64,000 nt of DNA from Ovis canadensis (lineage: Eukaryota; Chordata; Mammalia; Artiodactyla; Bovidae). The notes beneath the pieces were generated by a model. It was not told the origin of the DNA and did not search any database. It saw only the letters and a program-made list of their open reading frames with translations. Positions 36,770 to 49,165 of the stretch are shown one piece after another (the stretch's first letter is position 1; every line of letters starts with the position of its first letter). Both the position numbers and the translations under genes were made by a program. The DNA lies in assembly GCF_042477335.2 (NCBI RefSeq), contig NC_091264.1:31745386-31809385 (forward strand). Direction: 5' to 3'.

Positions 36770-36968
36770 CCCACTGCTGCCTGCCAGTGCAGGAGACATA
36801 AGAGACTCAGGTGCGATCCCTGGGTTGGAAAGGTCCCCTGGAGAAGGAAATGGCAACCCACTCCAGTATTCTTGCCTGGAGAATCCCATGGACAGAGGAG
36901 CCTGGCAGGCTACAGTCCGTGGGGTCTCACAGAGTCAGAAACAGCTGAGCAACTGAGCACAGCACACA
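36770..36968 (+). repeat. Bov-tA SINE
   Basis: Degenerate head, then ggagaaggaaatggcaaccc and gacagaggagcctggcaggc, and a CA-rich tail. Confidence 0.85.
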
Positions 36969-38498
36969 CATGACCGTGAGCTGGTTATTTAACCTTTCCA
37001 AGCTTTAGTTAACTCAGGTGCAAAGTGCAAGTGATGCTGACGCCTGCCTTGCCCGCCTGGAAGTTAGGGAGTAGCGCTGCCGGCTGTGAAGGTGGTTGAC
37101 TCGGGGAAGCAGCCCCTCTGGTCATCCCTTGCTGTCTCTTCCCAGAGACGGTCCTAACCATTTGTCTGCCTTTAAGGTGTCGGCCTTCCTTTCCAGTCCC
37201 TGTCTCTAGAGCGGCCTGCAAGGGCTCAACGTAGTCACTCTCGAATGACAGCTGTAGAAATAGTTTTCTCATTCTCGAGCAGGTTTGGTCTGTGGGTCTC
37301 CATATTCCAGCAGCAGGTCAGAAATGTGGGCACAGCCCCTTTGTGTTTGCTGGTGGGGACTCTTCCTCCCCGTATTCCGGTAGTGGATTCTCTCCAGGGT
37401 GGCCAGTGCTGGACTCCTTTAGACTACACCATCCCCCTTGGCCTGCTGAATTCCTTCCAGGGAGTAAACTGCTGCTGTGGACGAGGCAGACTTTTATAAT
37501 CCCCGGGGGAGGGCTTTTATCATCGCAGGATGGTGTCAGGGTTTCCCCAGGCAGTTACTCTGTCTAACTTGTGGGAACTTCTGTGAGAACCCTGCGGGCG
37601 GTTCCTGAGGTGTGGTGTGGTCTCCCTGTGGGGGGAGGTTACAGTGGCTCAGTGGGCACAGCCTCTGCTTCTGGAGACACACTGGCTCTCTTCTGTCCCC
37701 TCCTTGGTGGTGGTTTAGGGGGCCAGTGAAGAGGATGCTTGTCTGCTCTTGGGACTGCTGGGGTGTCCTAGCAGCTAGCTCATAAGGTGCCTTTGTGCAG
37801 ATTAGAAATAGACGCCCTTCCTCCAAGGATCCCCAAGAGGCAGGGCTTTGGCCTGTGTAGCACAGGCAGTATTTCAGTATTAACGCCCTTGACTAGGCAT
37901 TTGAGCAGTGCGCAACCTGTAACACGGTACATGACTGTCCCAGTGAAGAAAGAGCCTCGCAACAAGTCCTTCTTTGCTTCCCAGTTGGTGGGCCAAGATG
38001 ATTTTGGTGACCTCTGTTCTAACAATATGTTTCAGATGAGCCCTTTTCATCGCTGTTCTCCCGCCTCCTGTGGTGATGGGGTGGGGCACTGCTGCTCAGA
38101 ACATACAATAGGAGAAGCCTGGGAGGCTGAGCCTGCAGTGGGGTGCCCACTCCACAGTATATGTTTGCGGTTGCTGAGGTCTCAGCCTGTTTCTGGGCTC
38201 CTTTCCCCACTGGAGGATTTTGCTGCCTTGAAGGCTTCTAGCCTGATGTGATAGTTGATGTAGAAGGCTGGCTGTCTTCGGGAAAGAAATGCTGCTGAGT
38301 TGATTTCTCATTTCATTAAGGAGCTCCATGCTTACCTTTCTTTTCATGTCCTCTGTCCTGGGGAACCCCGGGGCCTCCCCCAGCCCCAGGTAAAGTGTGT
38401 GGGCATTCCTGATTGAGAGGAATTCCTGCAGTAGAAGTGATATCACTTTATTTGCAAAGATGGACCCTACGTCTTGCTGGGCTTTAGTTCTGGTTCCC

Positions 38499-38668
38499 TG
38501 GGGGTGTTCCCCTCTCCTAGGCTGAGACACTTGGTAGGAACACCAGGGTGGCAGCTAGGAGGTGTGGACCCTGCTCCACATTTGCCCCAGATTGCTTGTG
38601 TGACCTTGGGCACATCCCACCTACCTCTCTGGCCTCAGCTTGACAAGCCCTTGCCGGACCTTGCTGTG
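38499..38668 (+). repeat. Left copy of a duplicated ~160-base block
   Basis: From ctgggggtgttcccctctcc to tgacaagcccttgccgg. It closely matches 39508-39662 about 1 kb downstream. Part of the block looks like a MIR core (gtgtgaccttgggcacatcc). Confidence 0.85.
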
Positions 38669-39234
38669 GTGACCTTTGAGGCCAGCACAGCCTTGCCATC
38701 CACCGCTCCTTGTGCTGCTGCCGCACAGCGTAGAATTGTCCTCCTCGCCCTTGGTATTAGGAAGGCGCTTTCATCCGAGGGTTGCGTTTTATTCAGGAGT
38801 GTCTAGTGCGTGGGCGCTGATGTGTCTAGACTCGATCGACTGGAATTAGGGTGTAATTGCCTGGGTGCCAAAGGGAATGAGAGGTTTGGGGAGGGAGTTC
38901 TTGTGAGAGGAAAAAAAAAAAAGTGAGAGTTTTTAATCTGAGTATGGGAAGGCAGCAATCCTTACCTAGTTGTCTCAGTATTTGAGGAAAAGTGTCCAGG
39001 TGAGGGGCCGCTTTCCTTTAGCACAGAAGGGGTGGGCACCTGGAGGGAGGCTTCGAGCTGGGAAGAGGGGTAGGGTGTGCTTTGGGAGAGCCTCCGTGTG
39101 TAATAACCAACGGCTGACCCAGTTCTGTGGTTTACAGAATGCTTTCACCCATACTGACAGTCACTTCTATCAAGAACGCTCAGAGCCAGGATGAGGGCGA
39201 TTGGGTTTTTGTTTGTTTCTGAAAGCGTGGAGGT

Positions 39235-39330
39235 GGGAGGCATTTGACAAGTAAAGAAACTGAGGCACAAAATGTAATCTGTTCAGGACTGCAGAGCTGA
39301 TAAGTAATAGAGCTGTTCCCAGGCTCTCAT
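39235..39330 (-). repeat. MIR SINE remnant
   Basis: agaaactgaggcacaaaatg and gagctgataagtaatagagc are MIR 3' words in reverse. Confidence 0.5.
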
Positions 39331-39507
39331 ATGTCCTCGTGTGAACTTCATCACTAGAGGCTATGAAATGCTGCGCATGTGCCTTGGAACCAGGTAAAAT
39401 GTTGGGGAGTGGATTTTGCAGCCAGGATAACTCTTTGGGTGGGTTTGGAGACAGTCCTGCTAGAATCAGAGGGAGTGTGTCAATAACATAAACCTAGTTC
39501 TGCGTAC

Positions 39508-39662
39508 CTGGGGGTGTTCCCCCCGCCTAGGCTGAGACACTTGTTAGGAACACCAGGGTGGCACCTGGGAGGTGTGGATCCTGCTCCACATTTGCCCACA
39601 TTTGTGACCTTGGGCTCATCCCACCTACCTCTCTGGCCTCAACTTGAGAAGCCCTTGCTGAA
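39508..39662 (+). repeat. Right copy of the duplicated ~160-base block
   Basis: Matches 38499-38668 with scattered substitutions and a deletion of about 13-15 bases in the middle of the block (after ctgctccacatttgccc). Confidence 0.85.
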
Positions 39663-39760
39663 CAGTGAGAGCTGTTGGGCCACAGCATTCAGGATTGCTA
39701 GTCTCCCCACCCCCCACCCCGCCCCCTTTTTGATTACAAAACAGCCAGGTTAAAGTGTTC

Positions 39761-40107
39761 TTTTTTAAAAACAATTATTTAGTTTTGGCTGCACTGGGTC
39801 TCTGATGCTGCATGCAGGTTTTCTTTAGTTACGGAGATCCGGGACTACTCTAGTTTCAGCGCACAGGCTTCTCATCGCAGTGACTTCTCCTGTGGTGGAG
39901 CCTGGGCTCTGGGGAGCGTAGGCTTCAGTAGTTGCAGTGTGTGGGCTCAGTAGCTGTGGCTGTAAGACTCCAGAGCACAGGCTCAGTAGTCATGGTGCAG
40001 GGGCTTAGTTGCCCCATGGCATGTGGGATTTTCCTGGACCAGGGATCGAACCTGTGTCCCCTGCATTGTAAGGTGGATTCTTAACCACTGGACCACCAGG
40101 GAAAGCC
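39761..40107 (-). repeat. CHR-1-type SINE with 16-base target-site duplication
   Basis: Long reverse copy ending ggaccaccagggaaagc. It is flanked by ccaggttaaagtgttc (39745-39760) and the same word with one change at 40108-40123. Confidence 0.9.
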
Positions 40108-42519
40108 CCAGGTTAAAGTTTTCAGTGGCCCATTCAGAGATTTGTATACCCCTTAAAGTTTTTAGAGTCATACTCAGACTGTATGTATTCTGGAAGTCCA
40201 GAACGGTGTGCCTGCATCCCCAGGATTCAAGCTTTTCTCGTGAACCCAGGAGTCCTGAGTTGCTTCCGCCTGGTGCTTCTGGAAGGTCACGGGCAGTTAC
40301 AGGCCCTGGCTTGCAGCTGTGCTGCCACATTCCAGACTGGTATGCCTGCTGAGAGCTGCACACTGGGTTATGCTGCGGCGGAGACCACGTAGGTGGTAAC
40401 AATCATCTCTGCTCTGAGTTTACTGCCTCTAATGTCTTTTATATGGAAAGATGTGCCTGTGCCCTGCACATGGTAGGGAAATGATAGATGTAGATTTCCC
40501 CTCCGTTTCTGACGTTGGAGGCAAGTCTTTGAATTCTTGAGAGGTTTCAGAAGAGGTTGGACAATGACCTCTGATACCCCGGGAGACATAAGTCCTTTGG
40601 AGCCAGGTGTATCTTGCTTTGTCTGAACTGTTGACCGTGCTCGGCCATCTTGCTGAGTTTGTTCTTCTGCTTCTGAAGTCCTCAACTTACGTGCTATCAC
40701 GGAGGGTGCAAGGGACACTTCGGTGTTCTGATTCTGTTAGAGCTCATCTATTTAAAAAAAGCAAAAAACCCACAAGGCTGAGCCGTCTCCTGGCTGGGAG
40801 AAGAGAGAGTCTCCTTCAAGCCGGCGGTTCCATAGAGAGGTGATGAGCCTGGATGGCATTTGCGATCCCAAGTTCACTTCCAGCCACCTGAATAACAAAA
40901 CACATCACGGACAAAGAAAATGGTTGTCTTACAGTCTTGGGGGTCGGAGGTGGGGGGGAGGTGGGGCGCGGTCAGGAAATGCTTGCTGTTGGTCTTGGAG
41001 CTCCAGCTACAAAGAGCAAAATCATTCTATCTGTTAATTTAGTGGATTAAGCCGATTGTTGAAGTGACCAATTTAAAAAATGCCCAACTTGCCCGCAGCT
41101 TTGCCTTCTGCAATCCGGGCTCCTCCTCCACCCTCGGGGTTCGGGCCTGGTGCAGGAGGAGCTTGGGGAGGAGGGAGGAATGCTGTGCCCTGGAACAGCC
41201 CTGGGGGGCTGGAGGAGGATCTCTCGTCTTCTCTTTACTGCCACCCACTTTCTGAAAACTCCTTAAAACAAAAGGCCTTTATTTAGTAAACACGCACACC
41301 GCACCCAGCCCCTGATATAGTGTGCTGAGTGGCTTGGTGTCCTGGATGGGGATTTTGCCCCTTTATTTCTGTGTGAGAGGCTGGGGTGCTTCTCAGCCTC
41401 TGTACTCTTTACCTTTGTTTCGAGGACCTTTTGAAGATGGGTTCCGAGGTCCTGCTGAGCCAGCCTGTTCTGTCTCCTTCGAGCCTCCACTTGAGCCTCC
41501 CCCTGAGACTCACTTTCCCACCCGCACCTCCCCCACCACACCCCACCCCCCAATCTGCCAGCAGCGACCTGGAAAGGCAGCAGGAGAGCCTGGGCCTGGC
41601 CCAGGCTAGGATGGCACCTCCCTCCGTCCCCTTCCCACCCGGCCGGGATCAAAGCCGCCTCCTCGGGGAGCGGGGAAATGCCTCTCCCAATAGCCCCACC
41701 AGTGAGTAAACAGCCAGGGCCTCTTGCAGCTTTTGAAGCGCGGGGCTTCGGGCTGGGAGGAATGCAGAACATTTCATTTTAGGAGTGGACTTAGGTTTCC
41801 AGCGCTCTGGGTATTTGCAAATTTGAAACAAATGCCCTCATTTAGCAGCAGGCAGGCTGGGCAGTAAACGGGGGTTGTTGAAGTGCGTTTATGACGGTCA
41901 CAGGTATTTGTGGGAAGAGGGACCCCAGCAGGTTTGGGAGAGGACAGAGAGGGTTTATGGTTAGGTGGGTTGTCCAGAGGCCCCAACCAGGTCTCCGGTG
42001 GAGGGTTGTTGTTAGGCGGGCTTCACCATAAAAAGCATTGCTGCCTCCTGCCCCCCAGGAAGTATCTCCTCTGGCAGACAAAGGGGCTGGGGATAGTGTT
42101 TATCCCCCAGGGCTGATGCGCAGGGCCTTGCCCCTCTCACTTGGCTGCCAAAGTATCAGATTTCCAATGAACCTCTCCTTCTCCTACTCCCAGAGCTTGA
42201 AAGGCTCATTAAATGTGCTTTATGTATAACAAGTTGGCTGAGGCCTCCCCCGCCGCCCCCCACCCCCACCCCCCGCCTCCATTTCCAGCCAGTTTTGTGA
42301 GGAAGGAGCTAGGGAAACCTGTTTTTCTTTTGTTGTTTCTGGAAGTAGGATCTGCGAAGATGCAATTGCAAAAACCCCTGATTTTAGGAGTCAGCCAAGC
42401 AAGTGTTGTTTGCCCTTTATGGGCAGCTTGACCAAGGCTGGTCTGTCTGAAGCCTGGCTGTCTCCCCCCACACCCCCGCACACCCCAACTCCCAGGGAAA
42501 TTCAGAAATGTGTTCAGGC

Positions 42520-42700
42520 ATTGAGTTCTGGCTTCGTAGCTTGCTCCCTGAGAGACCTTGGAGAGTTCACATCACCTCTCTGAGCCCTCAGGTTCTTCTT
42601 TTGGAAGATGGGGATGGTAATACTGATCCCATTCGAGTTCTTGTGAGAGTTAAGTGAGATAGTACTGAATTTCATGAACTTTGAGATGCTCTCCCTCACT
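42520..42700 (+). repeat. MIR SINE remnant
   Basis: gagttcacatcacctctctg, then ggaagatggggatggtaata and gtgagagttaagtgagatag, a MIR core and 3' half. Confidence 0.65.
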
Positions 42701-43136
42701 CTCCCCAGTTTTGCTTCTTTCAGATTGGGTGGTAAGATAATTATTATGTAATGTTCCCTTTTGGCGGAACATAAATAATGGTGCATCTCAAAATCAGTGA
42801 CATCTTTGAAGTTCAGTGTATGGGAAGGACTTTGTCCCATAGTAGATACTTGATAAAAGGTAGTTAGAATGGGATAGGGGTGATTTAGTTATAGACCTGC
42901 TTTTGCTTCCTGTCTTTTAGTAACTTTAAATAGAAACTGTTTTCTTTTTAGCCTGGCTCATAAATAACTAAGACTGCTTAAGGCAGAAGGCCTCATGCTA
43001 GGTAATGTGGGAGAGAGTGGTTGGGGGACTCCTAAATCCTTTAAAAAGCGAAAGAGATCCAGAAGAGGAGGTAGCCATCCCTAAGAGGACAGTCAGTCTA
43101 TTGTGGAAAGAAAATACCTCTCTGATGGTTGAGTCT

Positions 43137-43262
43137 CCATTTATTTATTTAGCCGCATGACCTGGCAAACAGAGATTCCAGTTCCCAAACCAGGGATCAA
43201 GCCCAGCCCCAGGGAAGTGAAAGCACGGAGTCCCAACCCCTGGACCACCAGATAATTTCCTT
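43137..43262 (-). repeat. CHR-2-type SINE
   Basis: ttatttatttagccgcatga, then accagggatcaagccc and ctggaccaccagataatttc. It pairs as an inverted repeat with the next copy. Confidence 0.7.
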
Positions 43263-43290
43263 AGAGTCTTCATTGAAAAAGGCTGAATTG

Positions 43291-43414
43291 GGAATTCCCT
43301 AGCTGTCCAGTGGTTGGGACTCTGCGCTGTCACAGCTAGAGCCTGGGTTCGATCCCTGGTCAGGGAACTAAGATCCCACAAGTTGAGTGGTCAAAAAAAA
43401 AAAAAAAAAAAAAA
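43291..43414 (+). repeat. CHR-2-type SINE with 22-base poly(A) tail
   Basis: Head attccctagctgtccagtgg, B-box-like gggttcgatccctggtcagg, body aactaagatcccacaag, then an uninterrupted A run to 43414. Confidence 0.9.
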
Positions 43415-43581
43415 GGGCATGAAAATGCTGAGCTATTCCTGGGTGGAGACTCACTCCGGGAATGGCTTGTCTTGTAGGCAAACTAAGATAGAATGAGAAG
43501 GGGGTAATGAACAAGCCAAGGACATAGAGAAGCACCAGGGAGGGGGGACCCAGTAAATACCAGGTGCTTGGAGGATGGGGA

Positions 43582-43789
43582 GGGCTTCCCTGGTGGCTCA
43601 GATGGTAAAGAATCTGCCTGCAACGTGGGAGACCCGGGTGCAGTCTCTGGGTGGGGAAGATCCCCTGGAGGAGGGCATGGCAACCCCAGTCCAGTATTCT
43701 GGCCTGGAGAATCCTCATGGACAGAGGAGCCGGGTGGGCCACGGTCCCTAGGGATGCACAGGGTCAGACACAACTGAACCGCTAGCACA
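43582..43789 (+). repeat. Bov-tA SINE with perfect 11-base target-site duplication
   Basis: Head gggcttccctggtggctcag, through to caactgaaccgctagcaca. It is flanked by gaggatgggga at 43571-43581 and 43790-43800. Confidence 0.93.
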
Positions 43790-44370
43790 GAGGATGGGGA
43801 CCTGCGTGGGGCAGGCGAGGGACCCACAGGGGGTGGTAGCGTGGGCTTCCCCGCCCAGCAGCACAGCTGCACTGCGTTGATCGAAGCTTTGTGGAGACAG
43901 CTGGCGCTCATCATTCTGCTTTGTGCTACCCAAGCATGGGGGGGAGGGGTGTGTGTGCCATTCCCACTCAGGACACAAGTGGCCTGAAGGCTGGGGAGTT
44001 CTTTCTTTGCTGGATTCTGGTTCATCTGATGGTGGGATGGATTGGCTGTCGAGTTGGGGTTTGGATGGCACAGGAAAAGAGCAAGATAGGTCCCTTTTGT
44101 ATGTGTTAGTGGATGTCTAGAGCAAAGCTTTTTTCCTTTTTTTAAAAAATAGATCGCTGCGTAGATATGTGTTTTAGGTACTCCACCTTATAGGGGTTTC
44201 AGAACGTGTTCTTTCTGTGTGGTCGTTCAGAAATGTAACCCTTCGTGGGTGTGCCCAGTTGGAAAAGGGGCTGATTAAAGGCTTGCCTGGAAGAGGAGAA
44301 CTCAAAAAGTTCCAGGGTCTGGGGACCCAGGCTCTCCATGGAGTGAGGGCTCTTCTTCCTTTGGAAATGT

Positions 44371-44612
44371 GATTTATTTATCGGCTGTCCTGGGTCCTAG
44401 TTGCTGCGAGCGGGGGCTGCTCTAGCTGTGGTGGGCGGGCTTCTCACTGCTGTGGCTTCTCTTGTTGCGGAGCATGGGAGCTAGGCACGTGGGCCTCAGT
44501 AGTTGTGGTGTACGGGCTTAGTTGCTCCATGGCATGTGGGATCTTCCCAGACTAGGGATCCAGTCCCCTGCATTGGCAGGCAGATTCTTAACCACTGCAC
44601 CACCTGGGAAGT
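44371..44612 (-). repeat. CHR-1-type SINE
   Basis: gatttatttatcggctgtcc, cttctcttgttgcggagcat, gcatgtgggatcttccc and ttcttaaccactgcaccacc. Confidence 0.85.
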
Positions 44613-46199
44613 TTGTTTGGGCACATCATCTGTGCCTTGAATAGTCAAAAGGGCATTGAGGTTAAGACAATTCCAGTGCTCTCTTTCAGGGCATTTTTGA
44701 TGATAAAAAAAACATTTTTATAAAACTCTGAAAGTCAAAGTGAGTTTTCTTCAGGGGAGGCAGTGGTTCTTTTCAAACCAGGTCAACAGATTCTTTGAAG
44801 CCCTTTTTGCATCTGAGTCACCCAGACCAATACCTTCAGGTATTGTCCTGAGTGTAACCAGTTGTCCAGTTTGAGAAGCCTCAAGAGGACTTGCATGGAC
44901 CTCCATGGGGCTCCTGCCAGCTGCTAGCCTTGGGGGTGATGGCTGTGGCAGCTGAATTAACAGCTGCCTGTTCTGGGCCAGGCCACTGCCTCAGCCATGG
45001 AGAGAGGTGTTGATCAGGTTGACGGGGCAGCAAATCCCCCTGAGCCCCAGGTTGGAAGTAAATTAGTTAAACATTGCTCTTAGGCTCTGGACAAATTGCT
45101 TTCAGTTTTTGCTGCCAAAAGAGAACTCTGAAAACAGGGTGTAAATTGGGTTATTTACACTGTCTCTGTTTTTGTTGCTTCCATGAAGTCCGTGGAGGAG
45201 GGCGCCGGTCCAAGGGAGCTTTCCAGGTTCTTCTGGTACCTGGCATCAGGTGAAAAGAGGGTGGGCGCGTGTAGGGGGGTGAAGAGCCCTTGAATGCAGG
45301 AAGTGTGGTGACCGGATAGGCCTTTGAGGTGCCTGTGACCAGCCCCTTTCGTTAGATCAAAGAAATACCTTTTGTTTTTCCGCTCACACTTTCCTCTGCC
45401 CTGGAGCCAGAGTTGTAAAGAGGCGGAGTTGTGAGGGTCTGCATCTGGTGTTTGGGATGGTGGGTGAGGTGCGGGGACGGGGTAGGGGGTGGGGGGCAAG
45501 GGGGGAGCAGGCAGTGGGGAGGCGGGGCAGGCAGTGGGGAGGGGCGGTCTTCCCGTCTGCTGAACACTTCCTGGATCCTGCTCCCAGGCCTGGCATGTGC
45601 AGGGGTCTGCCTGGGCTAGCCTGGGCACCCCGGGGTCTGTGGGACCGCCCGCCTGCCCTGGTAGGGCCCTGCCTGAGCTGGGCTCTAAGTTGGAGAAACC
45701 AGCCACACAAAGGTGGATTTCACTCCAGGCTAAGTGTTTTGTTGCTGAATCATTTGCATTCATTAAATGTAGTGAAGGGTGAGTGATATTTAAGGCAACG
45801 GGCGATGGGTTTGCTGGAGGCTGCTGCCTTCGAGCCTCGTTAAGAATTCTTGGGGCCAGGGAGAGGATGGGCGCTGCTCATTCAAAGCTTACTTAACTTC
45901 TGACTGCCTTGGGAAGAGGCCAGCTGCTAAAATATGAAAAATGTTTGCCCAGAAGCCCCCAGAGCCTGGCCAGACTGCCCCGGCCAAAGACAACACACAC
46001 TTACAATTCATTATTTAGCCTTCTGCGAGTTTGCTCGTGTCTCTTCCTCCCCTGGGACCTGGCTTAGCTGGGGGCACAAGCGGGGCCAGGAAGGCTCCTA
46101 TAGATTTTCAGGGGAAGCCTGGCCTAAAGCAAGTGCTGTCTGCATTTACCCCATCCACCCCTGTCCCCTCCTAATGGACTGTAGGCTGTCTCTGAGGGT

Positions 46200-46440
46200 T
46201 TGCTCTGGTAAACCAGGCCACCATAAATATCCTTGTATCTATGCCCTTATGTTTATATACCTGAAGGATAAATTCCCAGAAGTGGAGCTGCTCTGTCAAA
46301 GGATTAGAACTATATCAAAGTTGGGTACACCATTCTGCATGTATGTTATTTTTCTGGGGAGGAAGTTTATAGCTCTCATCAAACTTCTGAATCACTGGCT
46401 GGGGAAAATCACACAGGTTAACATGTGAAAACTGGCAAAT
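46200..46440 (+). repeat. Possible ancient L1 remnant
   Basis: ggataaattcccagaagtgg followed by gctctgtcaaaggattagaa resembles an old L1 region. Weak evidence. Confidence 0.3.
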
Positions 46441-46854
46441 GTGATTCAAAAGTGAGGCATTGCTAGGGTGACTGAAGACTTTATCATCCAACCTGGGGCA
46501 TTATTCATGATTATGCCCAGACAGCCCTCAGAAGCCAGGGTTGTTCCAGGTAACTTGGGAGGATTGTAGCCCAGCGCCCCCCAGAATCTTTTTCCTTGAT
46601 CCCTGGGATGTCCTCCCCCTCTACACCGTGGCGCTCTGAATGATCTGCCCCTTTTTATTTTCCATTCTATCAGCTTTTGTTTCTCCCAAACAAAATGCTG
46701 AGCTTGGTAGGATAGATCCAGTTCCTGACCTTTGTTTTCCCAGATGCTCAGTGGTTGTTCAAGTTATTCTTGGATTCCCCAAAACCACAATTTGAGCCCT
46801 GGAAGCAGTGTTCCTAATCTGCAGGATGAAAGTGATAATATCCACCTCACAGAG

Positions 46855-47075
46855 CCGTGTGTGCTAAGTCGCTTCAGTCGTGTCCAGCTCTTTGCAGCCC
46901 CATGGACCGTAGCCCGTCAGGCTCTTCTGTCCATGGGTTTCTCAAGACAAGAACATTGGAGTGGGTTGCCTTGCCCTCCTCCAGGGGATCTTCCCGATTC
47001 AGGGATTGAACCCATCTCTCTTCTGTCCCCTGCATTGGCAGGCGGGTTCTTTACCACTAGCATCACCTGGGAAGC
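46855..47075 (-). repeat. Bov-tA SINE
   Basis: gctaagtcgcttcagtcgtg, then tccaggggatcttcccgatt and ggcaggcgggttctttacca. Confidence 0.88.
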
Positions 47076-47414
47076 TATGACAAGGGGTTAATGAAGGAAA
47101 GTTTGTTTAGTAGGGGCATTGAGATACAGCCTTTATCCCTGGGAGGCAAGCTTCAGGGGCAGGCACGTTGACACATGTTGTCACTCTTTATTGACGTATA
47201 CTTTATTGATGTATTGAACACTGCCAGCTGTCTAGATTTGTTTTTTCCCCATTTCTCCAATTATTACCATCCCTTTAATTGCCCTTGTATCTGTTCCCTC
47301 CCCTTATATCTCATTGTCCATGACTTCGTTATTAAGGTCTTGCCATTCCTTCCTTGGAATACTGCTGGAAAAGTGAATTTTCGATGGCAGGATATTTTTT
47401 TTTTCCCTCCTCAA

Positions 47415-47612
47415 AAATATCAAAAAGACATGCACTTTACGAACCTTGAGATGGAAACATCCGATGAGACGCACCAGACTGAGATAAAAAGGAAGCTGAA
47501 TGAGAAGGGTGAAGAGGTAAAAAGAAGACTGGCTGAGATAATGAAGGAGTATGAGGAGACAAAACACGCAATAGCATTTACACAACCGTGTGTGAGATAC
47601 GTAGCGAGGAGC
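47415..47612 (+). pseudogene. Unidentified coding-like stretch (coiled coil), possible retrocopy fragment
   Basis: An uninterrupted frame of about 65 codons (within the larger open frame 47175-47693) reads like a charged, heptad-rich protein: TSDETHQTEIKRKLNEKGEE followed by VKRRLAEIMKEYEETKHAIA. It has no SINE or L1 ORF signature I know and no canonical splice sites. It abuts the L1 3' end that starts near 47618. I do not recognise the parent gene. It could be chance, a processed pseudogene, or an L1 internal segment. Confidence 0.3.
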
Positions 47613-47617
47613 AAGCT

Positions 47618-47812
47618 GCTGAATAGCACAGGGAACTCAGCTCAGTGCTCTGTGGTGACCTCTGGGTGGGATGGGGTGGGGGGAGGCTCATGAGGGAGGG
47701 GATCTATGTATACATATAACTGAGTTACACTGTTGTATAGGAGAAACCAACACAGCATTGTAAGGCAGTTATATTCCAGTAATTAAAAAACGAATTAAAA
47801 AAACCCCTCAGG
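47618..47812 (+). repeat. Artiodactyl L1 3' end
   Basis: gaatagcacagggaactcag, ctctgtggtgacctctgggt, ctatgtatacatataactga, and attccagtaattaaaaaacg at the end: the standard artiodactyl L1 3' UTR. Confidence 0.75.
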
Positions 47813-48016
47813 TCACTGAAAAAAAAAAATACAATGGCACAGTGCAGTTTCCATTATACACTTTAAGGAGCTGAATCAGCAGTAGTTAATCTAGTCAGTA
47901 TCATGCAGTTGAGATGCTCTCAGAATCAGAGGAAAATGGACAGTGAGATGAAAGTGATGAAAAAAATGTGATAATTAGGTAAATAGATTCAAGATTTTAA
48001 AAAGTAATAAAGGATA

Positions 48017-48209
48017 AAAGTGCTACTCAGTTGCGTCTGACTCTTTGTGACCCCATGGACTATAGCCCACCAGGCTCCTCTGTCCATGGGATTTCCCAGG
48101 CCAAGAGTATCAGGGTGGGTTGCCAGGGGATCTTCCTGATCCAGGGATCAAACCTGTGTCTCCTGCATTGATAGGTGGATTCTTTACCACTGAGTCACCT
48201 GGGAAGCCC
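48017..48209 (-). repeat. Bov-tA SINE
   Basis: gctactcagttgcgtctgac, then ccatggactatagcccacc and actgagtcacctgggaagcc. Confidence 0.9.
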
Positions 48210-48224
48210 AAAACAAAGGAGATA

Positions 48225-48440
48225 CAAGTAGAATTAAAAAGCGTATCCTAAGAGGTAAATAAGACGCAATACATATAACAAAGGAAGAATTCTAGTATTA
48301 AAACATAAACCAGATTGAAGGAAAGACAAATATATCAGTTAGTATGATAAATTTCAGTGAAATATGTCTCCTACAGAGATAAGACAAGATTGAGTTAGGA
48401 AGGTTTCATGTTCTTTACAGGAGACAAACCTAAAATGTGG
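48225..48440 (+). repeat. Possible ancient L1-like fragment
   Basis: A-rich sequence with gatgataaatttcagtg-like and tctttacaggagacaaacct words, similar to old LINE ORF sequence. The family is uncertain. Confidence 0.3.
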
Positions 48441-49011
48441 ACAGAGTTCATTTTATTCTAACTTGAGGCCAGTAGCTTAATTTATTTCATTTATTACTTA
48501 GGAAATAATTTAAGGCTATTTCTTCTGAGTACAGCTTTGAAATGAATAAATTTGAAATGAAAAAAATATAGAATTGGTAAGTTCCATTGCTTTAGAAAAA
48601 AGCAAACAAACAAAACTTAGGCAAATCCAGTCAAGAAAAGGAAAGAAAATGTCGATAAGCAAAGCAAGAAAAGAAAAAGAAGCCTTAACTTCATCCTTAG
48701 CCTCAAACAATTTCTTGAGTACATACCAGGTACTTGGTAGATTTTGGAGACCTAGAGCAGGTAATGAGATGGAGCTTACTGTTCAGTGGGGAGGACTCAC
48801 TAAAACGTGTACTAATGATTCCAGTTGGAATAATTGCCATGGAAAAGATTTTTTTCCGGTTGTCAAGGGTTACCATGTTCAGTGCTATGCTGAGAAATCG
48901 ATGCTGGGAAAATAAAAGTTATTGAAATGTATTCTAGAGCCATTAGGATGATTGACTAGACAGTAACTATGAAAAACAACTGATACTACTATTTATAAAA
49001 TAGATAAACTA

Positions 49012-49165
49012 ATAAGGACCTAGTGTATAGCACAGGGAACTCATACTCTGTAATGGTCTATATGGGAAAAAAATCTAAAAAAAGAGTGGATATATGTGTA
49101 AGTGATTCACTTTGCTGTATAGCAGAAACTAACAACATTGTAAATCAATTATACTCCAATAAGAA
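49012..49165 (+). repeat. Artiodactyl L1 3' end
   Basis: tagtgtatagcacagggaac, actctgtaatggtctatatg, gattcactttgctgtatagc, and aatcaattatactccaataa plus an A-rich end. A younger, better-matching copy than 47618. Confidence 0.8.

Noticed and set aside
45155-45763. 202-codon minus-strand open frame in PTK7 intron 1
   Set aside because: Pro-rich, driven by G/C runs, with no recognisable domain or conserved neighbour.
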